Source of the DNA: Vanilla planifolia
Taxonomy: Eukaryota; Streptophyta; Magnoliopsida; Asparagales; Orchidaceae
Direction: 5' to 3'
Assembly: GCA_023846275.1 (NCBI GenBank)
Contig: CM043868.1
Location: 7,583,653-7,647,652, forward strand
DNA: 64,000 nucleotides
The notes beneath the pieces were generated by a model that saw only the letters and a list, made by a program, of their open reading frames with translations, did not search any database and had not been told where the DNA came from. The position numbers and the translations under genes are program-made. Positions 46,206 to 59,220 of the stretch are shown here, one piece after another; the first letter of the stretch is position 1; each line of letters begins with the position of its first letter.

Positions 46206-49200
46206 AATCTTGGATATAGGTTCATTAATGTGTAGGTTGATATACCATGCATTCAACCTTGGCGTATTATACATAAAAATAAATGTACTATATAAAAGTC
46301 ATAGGATGATGCCATCTTCCTCAATGTATTATTCACCTTCCTGCATATATGCTTCTTACAATGCAACATACTATACATTAAGATCCTACTTATTGTATGT
46401 AAGGAGTTATGAATTGAACAAAAATCTGTATTCAAAACTTGGATAGTTCATTTATTGTATAATGCTAGTAAAGTAATATATGTGCTTTTAAGATTTTCTA
46501 TTATTTTTTAAACATAAATTTTTAATGTTAATTAACTAAATTCTTTAAGTGAGTGGTTTAGGATATGCTTAAGAAGATCAAAAGGACTAATCACTATATA
46601 GTTTTAATATATGTATGCATCAAGAATCTTTTCTAATTACAAGATATGTATACATGTAATATGTTTCTAATTTTTAAAGTAGTGCATGAATAAAACTTAA
46701 TTAGTATAAAGAAGTGAATGCATGAGAGCTAAATTCAGCATCAATTTATAAGACGATCCTACCAAGTACCCAATCTTGATTTTAACATCTTGTTATCTTC
46801 AAGATTTCTTCTTATCTCAACAATACATTTTTCCTTTTAGAGTACTCTTTGAGATTCTTCAAAGCTCCTTTCAATTTTTTTAGCTCTTTCTTATTTGGTA
46901 TTTTTGAACCCCATGTGAGCTTCAAAACTTTATTTTTGTTGATGAATTTTTTATCTTCATTTGATCATCTATCTTAGTGAATCCTAAATAATTCAAGATG
47001 ATCAATTAGTACTTAATTAGAGAGTTATCATCAAAATATTTTGATCATTCATGGGCTCATAAGGCAAACAAATCTCAAATCATATGGTTCGATCTCACTA
47101 GTTAAATCATTCGATCTTTTGATTATTTTATCAATCCATTTCTATTTGAATGGACAAAAAAATGGCTAGATTAGACTACTCAAATACTTCAAATTGGATT
47201 GTTAATCAACTTTACAAAATCAATTGAACAAATGTTGTGTTTTTGGATCTTTCAATTGGTCTTGGTTTGATTGTCATTATGAAATTATCTAATATGCCAA
47301 AACCCATTAAAAATCCCTATATTATGATGATCTCTTTCTCTTGAAGCTAATCAAATTATCATATTCATAAGAATAAATCATTTAAATGTTATACTTTTAT
47401 ACTATTTTAAATATGCATTTCTTTCATTAATCCCACATAAATATACTAAAAAAAGAAAAAAAAATGCATTGATTACTTCATTCATACTTTGAGATTTAAC
47501 AAGTGATCTCTATCTTCTATTTCTTATAAAAACATCAAAAATTTATAAATATAAACAAAATTAAAAATTACGAACAATTATATTCTTCCAACTCTAAATT
47601 CTTGCACCTTTTCTCCATTTGCCTTTTTTTGGTGAACTTCTACTCTACTTTCTCCTTAACTTTTTTAACCAAGCTTCTCTTATCATCCTTTACATTTTTT
47701 TGAATCTTCTCTCATCTCTTACTTTCTCTGAAGCTCATTTACTCCCTTATATTTTCTTTTCCTAATTCACATATAGCATCTCCTTTTCTTTCTCTAGCTT
47801 ATGGCAACCCTCACCCAACCTTCTCCAAATTGTAAGGCACCACATCATCAAATTCTTCACCTTTGTTTCTTTTATCTTGAAAATATGAAAATATTTTTTC
47901 TTTAAATTAAATAAGTAACAAAAGTCATTTTAAATAAAAAAAACTATATAAGTAAATCACTTTTAAATAACCTTTTTTGCATTTAAAATCCCATTTTTTA
48001 TAAGGAGAACATTTTCAACATTTAATCGTAATTTTCTCAAGCCACATAAAACCTAAACTAATATCATGATGAAAATTTTATTACATGCCCATCATTCTCG
48101 CTCACATAAAGGAAAAAAATTACAAAATTATAGACAAAAGTAAAGCATCCTTTAGGTCAACCCATTATCATTTAGCCCTTATTACTCTCTCATAGTCCCA
48201 TGTGGTGTCTCATTTTGATTTGAAAGTATTAAGACTAAAACTATGATGAGCCAACTAAAACTGGTTTAGTTTTAAAAATAATTACAAACATGTGAAGAAT
48301 ACAACATTTTCTTAGCTAGATGCATGTATCAATTTCCATTAATACAATATAGATATTAAACAATTTGAAGACTTTGAAACTCATATCTTTTATTATCTTT
48401 TAAATTTTTCTTATTCCTTTTTTATCTTTTTATCTTCTTTAAGGAATGACTTAGACTAAGTTCAGTTCATAAATGATAAGACATGTTAAGGAACATATCA
48501 TACCAAATAAAAAGCTTAGATTTATAACTTCTTTTGCAAATTTTTAAAACTCTTATTCTATAATAATACTCTCCACTTTGGACAAACTATTTACTCAATC
48601 AACTTTTAAACTTTGATCTCCCTTTACCAAACTTTTTTCTCTTTTTCATTGGCTTATTTTTACTTTATGTTTGGTTACCATTACAAATGATGTTTTGTTA
48701 TACATTCTTTTTACTCTTGTGAATATTTTTACATCAACATGAAGAGATAAGGCTTACAACTCATGGCACCATGCTTTAACATCATGTGAAAATGAACATA
48801 CATGTACATCATGCAATTCAATGTGTCGTGTTACATCATCATGAGGAAATCAACATGTGTCACACATTTTGTAACTTAAGGAATCAAATATCTTCAAAAT
48901 TAACATGAGATATCTACTCTTAATATTCTACTCTCTTAATAAACATCAAATATCAAACATCAACTATTAGCAACTAATATATCAAGCATCCATAAAGATT
49001 TTTATATCAATCAAGGGCCTTTGACCTACAATCATCAAACATAATATATACACATATTACAAGTTTTCTTATCTTTCAATTCTCATATAATGGTCTCTTT
49101 AAAGGTTAGGTGCTTGCTCGAAACTCTTGGATGCTATACTACTCATAAATGGAATCACCTTGATTTGGCCATTATCTCATGCTAAATTCCCTCCAACACT

Positions 49201-50953
49201 TAGAGATACTCTTTCTTTCTTTGTCCTTTCCCTTTAATGTACTTGATTAAAGCTAATTTCTTGAAATTTTCTTAGAAAATCATTTCTATGTCTGACTGCA
49301 AGATCTTATATGCTCATTCAATTATTTGCTTGCATTCATGTCCATCAATCTTCTTGTAATGGTTGTGTCCATTCAATTTAATTTCTTATTACTTTCTTTT
49401 CCACTTAACTATCATGATTTCACATCAGTTAGGCTCTCTTTAGAATGATTAGCATAACCATTTTTGTTTCAAATTTTAAAAACTTTTTCCTTTTTTATGT
49501 TGTACTTTGATTCATAGCTTTGTATTGTATGATAACTACAATCTCCCTTTATCTATACTTATCACAGTTATCATAGTTATATGATCACCATTTTCATAAA
49601 TATACTATCTATTTCAACTTTGTTTTAATCAAACATTCTACTTACATCACATTGTATGATGTTATTTATCATACTAATATAATTTATTTTATTGTATATT
49701 TTTATTACGTGATACTCCTCACAACTTCATCATATCAATATAGTTCCTTAATCATATATGTACTATGAGTCTTAGGATTTGTTACTCTTATTTAGTTAAA
49801 GTTTTTCTTCATAATTGATCATACTGGTATAATCGATGATGTTATACCTTATGATCCAATCTGATTTCATATAATCTTTATACTTATATTGATCATATTG
49901 TATAATATGCTACTATCATAGTATATAATCTAATTCTTCTCTTAGATTTATTAGCCTTGTACAATACATAATGGTGATGTGTTATATGGTCTTTGTTCAT
50001 GCTAATACGATGTTCTAAATCATACCATATCATTCTTTTTAGCTTATGGAGTTCAGTTCCTATTCTATCATACTGTATAATGTGTTTAGTTGTTAACTAA
50101 GTTTCTTTCTTTTATCACACTGAATCATATTGTATAATATTCTCTTTCATATTGTATGAACTTTTATAAAATTTGAATTTTAAAGAAAAAATTTCAAAAA
50201 ATATTTATAAAAGTTATAATAATATATTTAACTCAAAATATCTTTATTTTATTATGTAGGATGATACATAACATTTAACTTATAACACCTTAACTAGTGC
50301 TCATCAAGCACACTGACAAACACAACTTATTTATTTATTTATATATTTATTCATTCTTCTATTAATGTATATCATTGTCAATTAATTAGGAAAATTAAAT
50401 GATACTTGATCCTAACAAAACTCTCATGAGATTCATCTTAACAAGTACCTTACACAAATTGTTTTGTATTTAATTTTTTGAACAACTTTTATTTTAACCA
50501 AAAATTGAGTATATGCTTATGAACAACCAACTTGATCAATAAGTTTATGTTATATAACCAAAAAAGCTTGATTATGTAGCTCTAAATATAGTTTCATAGT
50601 TATCATTACATTTTGCTAAAATGATCAAACAAAAATTTAGAAATTACATTTCCCATAAGACTTAAGGCATTTGTAATGTTTTGAGGATAATGATTTAAGT
50701 GTCATTTTTAGGATCTAATTTATCTACTTAGTGAGCTATAGGTTTAACCAAAAGACAAGTAGACGAAGTGGTGTTTCAATTCTTATTCAGTGATAAGAAC
50801 TTGAAACAACTTTGTGCAAGATATCTAAGGCGAGGGAAGATGATGGAAACATGTGTTCTTAAGTTAAGTTGGTTATTCATCTTAGGACATATATAATAAT
50901 TACATTTTAGGTTATCATTTATGAGAGTTTACATTTCATTCCATGGACTTACA

Positions 50954-50955
<2 letters not shown>

Positions 50956-50992
<37 letters not shown>
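50956..50992. repeat. (TA)n microsatellite
   Basis: A pure TA run of about 37 bases in AT-rich intergenic DNA. Confidence 0.93.
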
Positions 50993-50994
<2 letters not shown>

Positions 50995-51367
50995 AGATCA
51001 TGCATAAATTGCTTTATGTTATCACTCCTAACAGGTCACTAAGAATAATTTAACTCATATTATGAACGCTAATACACAACTTTATAAGATATGATGAGTT
51101 AAATAATAAAAAATTAAATCAAAATTTAAATTTAAAAGTTGTTAAAATTTTTACTAATTATACAATACAAAATTTCATTTCAAACATGTAGAGTTAGGCT
51201 AGCAATAATCAAATGAAAGAGAAATCAAAATGTTTAATTTATGCTTTGTTGTAGCTATTAGACTGCATGGTTTATGGATCTAATTGTACAATTTTTTCAC
51301 AAGGAGTGTATATAAGGAATTTAACAGTTTGGAGTCTTAATAGAGATAATGTGGTCGATTTAATACC

Positions 51368-51896
51368 AAAATCTTGAGAATTTTATATGGTATAATTTTA
51401 TTTATTGGATAATATGATTTCTTCAAGAACAAAACTTTAAATAGCATCAAATCAGAAAATTAATAATTTATTATTGAATTGTTCAATAAGATTTACTAAA
51501 TATTATGACTAATCCAATACATGAAGAGACCATCACTCAGTTTAATCAGATTTTTCTAAAACTTTCATATTATATATTAATATTTTGATGGATAACATCA
51601 TTGACTAAAGATATATACTTACAACATACATAAAAAAGTCTAAAATTTTTTGTACATCACATTGATATTGTAATAGGCAATACAAATTGTGATGTGAGTT
51701 TAGGATAGTATGATATGCATTTCAAACTTTGCAAATGTAAATAAAAGTATTTAATGATTAGTTCAAATTTATTATAAAAAATAAAAATAACCATTATAAG
51801 AGACTTGCTATTAAGATTCTAAGGATTGTTTAGTATAAATATAGCTTAAAAACACAAAAGAAATGATAATGAAATAGAAAAGATTAAGATACTATA

Positions 51897-51964
<68 letters not shown>

Positions 51965-53265
51965 CAATTTTGACCTTAGGAGAGTGGAGTGCTAAAGAAA
52001 ATATTCACTACAAAATCATCCTCAAGTTAATGAATTAAGGGAAGCATTGAAAGAAAAATATTATTCATACTTATGTATCAAGTTCTTGGTACCATAGGCT
52101 TGGTGATCTGTTTGACTTTATGTACTTGCATATATCATGTTTATAATTGGTGGGTGGTCTTTGCTTTATATTGGTTCTTGTTATTTTGTATCTCTCAGTC
52201 TAATACTGAGTTATAGATGTATAAAGCAATTGGCTTTATTTTGGATGTTGATTGATTGAGTTGTAGTTGATTTATGTTTGACTTGTAATTGAGTTTCTCT
52301 ATCTATTTGTGACCAATAAGTGTCTTAAAAATGATTTGTTTGGCACAAAAAATCTCAAAAGTTTTGTACGATAAGATTTTATTTACCAGACAATACGATT
52401 TCTAAAAAAGAAAACTATAAATAGTGTCAAAATATTGAAATAATAAATTATTATTGAACTGTAGAACATGACATACCAAACAGTGTGACTAGTTCAATAC
52501 ATAAAGTGGCCATCACTTGGTATAATCATATTTTCTTGAAAAATTTATATGATTTGTTAATATTTAATAAATAATATAATTATCTAAGGATACTTGTTTA
52601 TAACATTTATAAAAATATTAAAAATTTTATATGATATATTAATATTTTAAAAAACAATACTATTATTTAAAGATACTTATTCATAGCATGCTTAAAGAAA
52701 ATTGAATCTTTTATGCAATGCAATGATATATATTTCGAATCATACAAATGGGAAAAAAACTTTTAACAATTAGTTAAAAAATTTTATAAGAATAAAAGTA
52801 GTTGTTATAAGAGTTGTTGAAGTTTTTGTTAATGCATTAATGGATTGTTTAATGCAAATATAGCTTAAAAATACAAAAAAAGAAATGATGATGATGAAGT
52901 GGAGAAGATTACTATTAATTGAAATGAGAAGATACCACATCAATCATCAAGATTAACTTTACGAGTATATCTTGGTAAAGAAATTCTTTATCATAACACC
53001 ATTCTCAAGTTCAAGAAATAAGGAAAGTTTTGAAAGAAAAAACATTATTCCTTTTTATGTACCAAAAGCTCTCAAATTCTTGGTATATCTAGCTTGATGA
53101 TCTTATTAGACTTTTTGTACTTACATTTGTATATCAGGTTCACAATTAGTTGAGCCTTTATTTTACATCAATTCTTGTCATTTTATATCTCTTGGCTTAA
53201 GTTTTAGGGTTGTAGATGTGTGGAGTAGTTGGCCCAATTCTTGAGCATTGTATGTGGGTTATCTA
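51368..53265. repeat. 0.98-kb direct tandem duplication, two diverged copies
   Basis: Copy A (about 51368-52250) and copy B (about 52348-53265) align throughout. Both contain AATAATTTATTATTGAA, a CATCACTCAGT/CATCACTTGGT segment, AAATATAGCTTAAAAA, a TCAAGTT..AATTAAGG/AATAAGG segment and TCTTGGTA near the 3' side. Start-to-start spacing is about 980 bp. Copy A carries a TAA microsatellite absent from B. The two could be LTRs of an element with almost no interior, or a plain tandem duplication. Neither encodes a protein. Confidence 0.75.
51901..51964. repeat. (TAA)n microsatellite
   Basis: About 21 uninterrupted TAA triplets in copy A of the tandem duplication. The equivalent place in copy B has only a short diverged sequence, so the expansion came after the duplication. 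Confidence 0.95.
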
Positions 53266-54260
53266 GGTTATGATTCTATAAAAAAATATTGAATAATTAA
53301 ATTTTACTACCAAATCGTGGAATGCATATTTTGAATAGTGGTGTTTAAGCCATAGCTTGGGTATGGTCGTAAGCTTAAGATTAAGCTGAACTACTAAAAA
53401 ATCTTTTGTTTAATTCACTTATTTTGTTTTTTATTCTTGTTATATTTGATTATTCTATTATAGTCATTAAAGGTTATTCGATTTGATAATTTTGCAAAAT
53501 CTAGAAAGAAATTAATATTGATTGTGTTTTTATAAAAAAAAAGTTTAAAAGCTTTATTTATTATTTATTTTATCAAAATATTTGTTTTCAATCTTAGAAC
53601 ACTAATTCACTCTTACCCTTAGTGTACTTTCTTGTAACTAACTACATTTTATTTAGTAAGCCAAAATTTAATATAAATACATATATATATATATTTGATC
53701 TATTGTATAAATTTGCATTGAGTTTGCTTTCACAATCACTATTTAATTAATTTGTATGAACTTAATTTTAGTAACTTTATTTAAGTTTAAAATTAAGTAC
53801 ATAAAAATTAATTTAACAAACAACATCATCTTTGTCATCGTGCAATTATGTTCACTAATTCTATAACTAAAATGCAACTTCTTTATTTACTTAAACTTTT
53901 AGTTAAATTATAAAATATCAATTATGAATATATGTATAATAATATTATCTCGAACTTATTCTATAGATATTTAGCTTAAATAAATTTTCAAGTGTTTCAA
54001 TAAATCAATCTAAGGCATGTGTAGGAGTTACAGAAAATTGAGAGGTTAAAAGCTGGTGACAGAATTAATTGGAATCAAGTGGGAGGTTTTAATTGGTTAA
54101 ATGGTGAGCAAGATGGATTATTTCTTCTTAAAAAAAAAAGAGTTGGGCCAGATGGAACAGGTTTAAGCCAATCCAATTCTAACATAATACCAAATAGGTC
54201 GTGATTCGGCCGTAGTTCGATTATTATGGTTTTGTGGAAAAAAGAGAAGTTTTTACACGA
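53266..54260. other. AT-rich upstream DNA of the possible third gene
   Basis: No coding signal. The sequence is AT-rich until about 54000 and then slowly gains GC toward the island at 54270. The proximal promoter of the candidate gene would lie at its right end. Confidence 0.45.
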
Positions 54261-54274
54261 AAAAAAAACCGAGG

Positions 54275-54282
54275 GCGCCAAA
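54275..54282 (-). promoter_or_regulatory. E2F-type site
   Basis: On the minus strand the word reads TTTGGCGC, a perfect match to the plant E2F consensus TTTSSCGC, extended by a further C. It lies at the left edge of a GC-richer island that looks like the first exon of a gene. E2F sites mark S-phase genes in plants. In isolation an 8-base match could be chance, but GC-rich words are rare in this neighbourhood. Confidence 0.4.
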
Positions 54283-54480
54283 CTTTAAGCAACGGAGAGG
54301 GGACTACGAACTCGGCCTCGAGCCTGCGAACTTGTTTGATAAGTGGATCGCTTCTTTCTTCTACTTGCTCATCTCCGGTCCGATCGTGGTGATAATTGCC
54401 GGCGAGTTCATGCCTAAGTGCCACCTCGAATAGTACAAGAGTATATTCTTTGAACTTCCTTTTTATGTTTTCTTTATCGC
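54283..54480 (+). other. GC-richer island, probable first exon or 5' UTR
   Basis: Within very AT-rich surroundings, 54283-54440 stands out for GC content and CpG-bearing words (CTCGGCCTCGAGCC, GGTCCGATCG, GCCGGCGAG). On the + strand one frame is open without an ATG, with text ANLFDKWIASFF then IVVIIAGEF, ending TAG at 54431. On the minus strand a 66-codon frame from ATG at 54424 overlaps it. Neither resembles a family I know. The simplest reading is the untranslated first exon of a + strand gene whose coding begins at 55828. Confidence 0.4.
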
Positions 54481-55822
54481 TTCAACAGTTCCCATCGAAT
54501 AGCGACAAGTTGTGAATAATACTTCAGTTTTTGTTATATACATGTTGTAGTCGCTAACTTTCCATGTTATTTGTGTTCGGGCGTTGCAATGTCGAATGTG
54601 CTTGGAACCAGGGCAACCTCTGGCAATCTCACACCCACATATCTGCTTTAGAAAACTGTTCAGAAATTCGTTTCTGTTATGTTAACTTCAAATTCAGCCA
54701 TCGCGATGCCTGGATGGCGCTTTCCGTTTCATTCGGGTTACTTTGGGCAGAAACGCAGTTTCAGTAGAATCAACTTGACATCAAGAGATAACTAGGATCC
54801 TATTCTTTTATAAGGGTTGGTAATAGTTAAACTAGATTGTTGGTAAAGGAATTTAAGAGGCTAGCACCTTTTCTTTCAAATTGCAATGAAACGAATCGTA
54901 ATAGGCAAAGAAGAATACTGTTGCAGTAAATAAGTTTGTTTATATCTTACTAAGCACTAAGCTGTATTGAAGCATTTCTTATTTCTGTGGTGGAGGGGAC
55001 AATTTCTACCAACTTAATGTCAATAATCTTAATTATTTTCAAAATTCTTAAGGTACCGGTATGCAAAGTTAGGTTTGAGATGGGGGCAGATGCACCACCA
55101 TGCTATGTTGTTTGAGTTTGAATGAGCACCTGATGGGCTAGTTTGTGCTAGACTGCTTTTTTGAAAGTCAGCGGCTTGTCAGTTCATTTGTACTGGGGAA
55201 AGAAGGGGTGAGAAAGGGACGTCAAATAGTAGGGAAGCTCAGCAACTTGTCAAGCTGCTGGCTACTAAATCGTGGAAGCATAAGAAGGTGAGAAGGAGAG
55301 CATATGGAGAAAAGAAATTCCCAAACTTATGATGGCCTCAAGATGAATTGTGAGGTGTGGGGGGTTAATTGTGGAATTATTAGTTTTTTTATTTTTTATT
55401 AATTTTTCCTGAAACAATGCATACGAACCATTTCATGTTTGATATTTTCAAACATAATTGGATTCGATTTGCTTTTAAGCTTTTGGCTTAGTGGCATATT
55501 GAGCTAGCTAGTTGAGTTGATATTATCTTGAGTACACTTATTTGATGAGTTGGTTTAGACCCTTTAGTATCATTGGCTTGGCTGCTTGTGTTTTACTTGT
55601 GTGCTCAAGATTTTGGACTCAATAGCCTTTAAGCTAAGTTCGAGTTGCTCATTTGAATCAGTTAACAATAATTTTAAATTTTTGTGGATGCATCATTCAT
55701 CAATATGGAATTTATTTTTCTTGTGAATTAAGATTTTCATTTATGACAATTTTAAGTTATAATCCTTTTTTTTGATGTGATTTGTTATGATAACAATTTT
55801 ATATGGTTTCCATTGTTGACAG
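54481..55822. other. probable first intron of the candidate third gene
   Basis: No clear exon is seen. The part at 54560-54770 keeps a moderate GC content and has a 67-codon frame with no recognised family. A polypyrimidine-poor but acceptable acceptor (GTTGACAG) closes the stretch at 55822. Confidence 0.35.
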
Positions 55823-55888
55823 GAAAGATGCTTGGTGGTGGTGAAAGCACTAGATTGTATTATTGGTTGATTGTATGTGCATTTGTAG
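55823..55888 (+). CDS. small coding exon with signal-anchor-like N-terminus
   Basis: The acceptor TTGACAG ends at 55822 and the donor TAG|GTAAATAA follows 55888. Inside, an ATG at 55828 (context GAAAGATGC) opens MLGGGESTRLYYWLIVCAFV followed by one base of a split codon. A short polar start with an Arg, then a hydrophobic run, is typical of type II signal anchors of Golgi enzymes or of cleaved signal peptides. No further exon could be found to the right within the window, where repeats dominate, so the gene is unidentified. A chance match of splice signals around an ATG is possible. Confidence 0.35.
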
Positions 55889-56767
55889 GTAAATAAATTT
55901 GACATTTCTTTTCAATAGGTTGCATCTATGTTGTGGTTGGTTATGTGTGCTCCATGAATGCGCCTTGTGTTATCATGATTTTGGCTACTTAATTGTTAGG
56001 CTACCTGAAGTAACATCTTTCTTTCTTTCTCAATAAAGACATGCATTTATTAGGTGTTGCTTTTATTATTTATTACCATGTAGAAACTTGATGTTGTTTA
56101 TTTAGTAGTAGCAAATAGATATTGCTTGAATTTTGTCATTGTTGATATTCTCTTCATACTTGGTAAATGTTGAATATTAAAAATAAGTTTCAAATGATAT
56201 ATTTCTACCCATTGATTTCAAGGCATCAGACAGGTAAGCTAAACTTTCCAATTGGTGTATTTTTTTTTTAAATTTTTAGTGTGCTTCATCGCTTTCTATG
56301 TGAACAAGAAAGGTGAATTATATGTGTGTGTGTGTGTTGGTGGGTTGGGGAGAAAGAGGTTTTTGGTTTGTTATAGGTTTTGTTTGTTATTTAGTAGAGG
56401 TCAAGTTTAGTGTAAGGGTTTCATGGTTTGATAAAATCACAAGTCTAGTGTTTCTCATGATTTCCTTGTAGCATAGTTAGAAGCACACAATAATAGGTCA
56501 ACTAGATGGAGGACATTTGAGATTTGGCTCCATGAATACAAATGTTTATCATAGATAGAAATGATGATAATGAAGCATTCTTATTCCATTTGAGATAGAT
56601 TAATTTTTTTCTTTCTCATTTATGGATTGCCGAGGGGGTAATAATCGTGGGACAGGCTGCTTCATTTGATTCAACCATAAATTGGAAAAGTAACAACTAT
56701 TGTTTATAGCACTACTAAATGAATGTTTTATGGGAAATTAGATGGAGAGTGTTAGCAAGAATATAAT
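55889..56767. other. intron-like DNA right of the small exon
   Basis: No exon is recognised. The sequence is AT-rich with a short GTGTGTGTGTGT run near 56320. It ends where an LTR begins. Confidence 0.4.
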
Positions 56768-56892
56768 TGTTCATGTGGCATTGTGGCTTTAGATCTTTGT
56801 TGTCATTTACAAAGGATTTCCTTAATTTCATCTAGCTTATAATGAGCTATACATTGTTACCAAGGTTTTGTATCAATGACCCTTAGTTTTAT

Positions 56893-56909
56893 AGTATATA
56901 TATATATAT

Positions 56910-56944
<35 letters not shown>

Positions 56945-57089
56945 CATACATATATATATATATATACATATGTATATATATATATATACATACATACATA
57001 TATTTATATATATACATACACACATATACATATATATATATATATATTAATATATATATATAATATTTATATATATATTTTATATATTT
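56893..57089. repeat. long (TA)n/(CATA)n compound microsatellite
   Basis: About 195 bases of alternating TA and CATA words with a few interruptions lie inside the left LTR of the surrounding element. The 73-codon frame starting at 56876 is only a translation of this repeat and is not a gene. Confidence 0.95.
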
Positions 57090-58984
57090 GGATGTAGTTG
57101 TCCACTTTATGTCATCTTACAGTTTACCTAATAGGTTAAAAAGGTTTTTGTGTTATGTTGGATGTATTGAGTGCATTCTCGACTTTTTGAGACATTGTTG
57201 ACTACTATTTGGGATTTTCTTGGAGGTCCACTGTTTTTCATAACTAGCTTGGGGGATCCTAAATTGTTCAAGGTGATTTGATAGTGATGTGACAATATAG
57301 CATGCTTATTTGACTATTATTGAAGGATAAGCTTGTTGGACTGCTCAGGGTAGTCCTACAATTGTCGGGGATGCTTCCTACTAAACTACTTGGTGCACTT
57401 CTTAATGTACCACCTAGAGCAGGGGTTCTTATTGGCTTGCTTGATGCGATTTCAAGTTCATTTGAGGTGTTCGGTCCAACCACATGTTTTGCTGGGTCCC
57501 TTTTTTTTTCTTATAAAAGGGCATTTTATTGCTGGAATTGAGGACCTTTTTTGTACTTGTAAACTTGATGCAAAGTTCCTTAATGGAAGCTTAGATCTTC
57601 TACTATACTTGGTGTGTTCATTGAAGTAATCCAATGATGGTAATGGTGAGATGCTTTCCTTCAACACTTGAGGCCTTTAAAGGTTCCTCTTTAGTTCTTT
57701 CCATTTTTTCCTCAATCATCTCTGCATTATTGTCCCTTGTGCTATTTTTTGTTGAATATAGTTATAAGTTCAATTTTTGTACAAAATCTTGTGAATTGTT
57801 GATGTGAAATTTTTTTTCCTTATGTATCTTTAGTTCATGAAGCTTTCTAATATCCCTAATAGATTCTAAGCCCAAGAACTCAAAAATAATATCTCTATAA
57901 TCTATTAAATTTTGGTTCTCTACAAGCTTTCTATGTTTTGAATGTTTACTTAACAAAATGGCCACCTGATATTTTTAAACTTGGCAGATTAATAATTTAT
58001 TTCATTTTCTACAAATTTCATATTTTGTACTTTCTATTGTCTAGCTATTAAGTTGAACTTTTAAAATCCATAACATTGACTAGTAAAATTTGCTTAGGGT
58101 TATGTGTCACCCTACAATTTACCCATTCTCCACTACCAAATTGCTATCTATTGAGCTGAAATAGCTCTTAAAGCCTTATATAGCTAAGACTTCAATGTTT
58201 AAAGTCTTTCAAATTTTGATCTCTTTCATCGGGTTGCATCCTTCCCATTTTAGTTCGAACTTTTGAATCTGATTCATCCAAATTTTAGCACACTTCTATT
58301 ATTTGTATACTTTAGTTCTACTACCACCATCTTGCCCTCTTTATTTTATCACCACATCACTAGTGAAGTGCATGCCTATGATAGCTTAGGTATCACATTA
58401 CTTCTTAGTAACTAATGGTTCTTGTTCTTTCATTCACCCCTGCTCTCTCCATCGACTTTGCATATCATTCCTTTTTGCTTCATCCCATCTCATTGTTTGG
58501 TGCATACTTTTGCTAGAGTTTTGTGTTACATCATCATTGATGCTATACTCTGCAATACGAGGCTTGAAAATATTGAATTAAAGAGTGTTGGAGCACTTGT
58601 AGTCATTGTGTTGTTTGGCATCAATATTAGTTTGAGGATTTTACATTGTTAATTAATTTTGATAATAAATTTATTTTGTTGTTATGGTCCAAGAAGTTTA
58701 TTACTTTTTATCACTTGGAACCCATATACCACTTCAAATTATATCATCCTTAGGGTTTAAACTTTTGTTGAGTAATTCTATGATCACCAACAATCTCTTA
58801 GGCTTCATCCATGACCATAACCATCAAGAAACTTTGTTGTGCTGCATAAACTTTTCTACTTACATCCTTGTTCTTCATATGACCCATGATGTCAGCTACA
58901 CACATTTGTTTGCCATTGATATGTAGTATACTGAATACAATGATCCTTTGCTTGATGGGCCATTTAAAGTGGTGACAATGGAAA

Positions 58985-59220
58985 CTAGTGGATAAACAAA
59001 GCATGTAGTAAAAAATAGATAGAAAACAAAATTACACATGAAAACTCCAAAAACCTAAAATCATTTATTTACAAAGTTGTTCCTCAAAATATCCTTGGCA
59101 ATAACTCTATTGGTCTAAATACTTCTCATCTAGAATGGACTCGAGGAATACTCTATACCAAAAACATACAATATTCTTATGTATTATTCAACTCACATTA
59201 ATAGATAAACATTATAACAT
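58985..59220 (-). mobile_element. copia-type LTR, reverse orientation, nested
   Basis: On the minus strand a purine tract CTTGGGGGAGA at 59212-59222 is followed by TGTTATAATG, the usual polypurine-LTR junction of a copia element. About 230 bp then run to a region reading TTTTGTTTTCTATC and CATGC. The plus-strand text CACATGAAAACTCCAAAAACC in it matches the conserved antisense stretch often found in copia LTRs. Interior parts that might belong to it, at higher coordinates, are not recognisable. Confidence 0.45.

Larger units (their letters stand above)
45061..51367. other. AT-rich repeat-derived DNA without genes
   Basis: No open frame here looks like a known protein. Sub-features that I can see are a strong inverted repeat at 46162-46205, a pyrimidine-rich stretch at about 47580-47830, and a region at 49600-50160 dense in CATACTGTATAAT- and ATCATATTGTATAAT-like words. 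Those words resemble the ones at 29450-30180 in opposite orientation, so this may be an antisense LTR of the same kind. A TA microsatellite is at 50956-50992. Confidence 0.45.

Noticed and set aside
49090-49400. Possible gypsy gag Cys-His stretch on the minus strand (GHNHYKKIDGHEC)
   Set aside because: Only a weak resemblance with no supporting neighbouring domain; too little to name an element.
56876-57097. 73-codon open frame of Ile/Tyr/His repeats
   Set aside because: It is a translation of the TA/CATA microsatellite and has no coding character.
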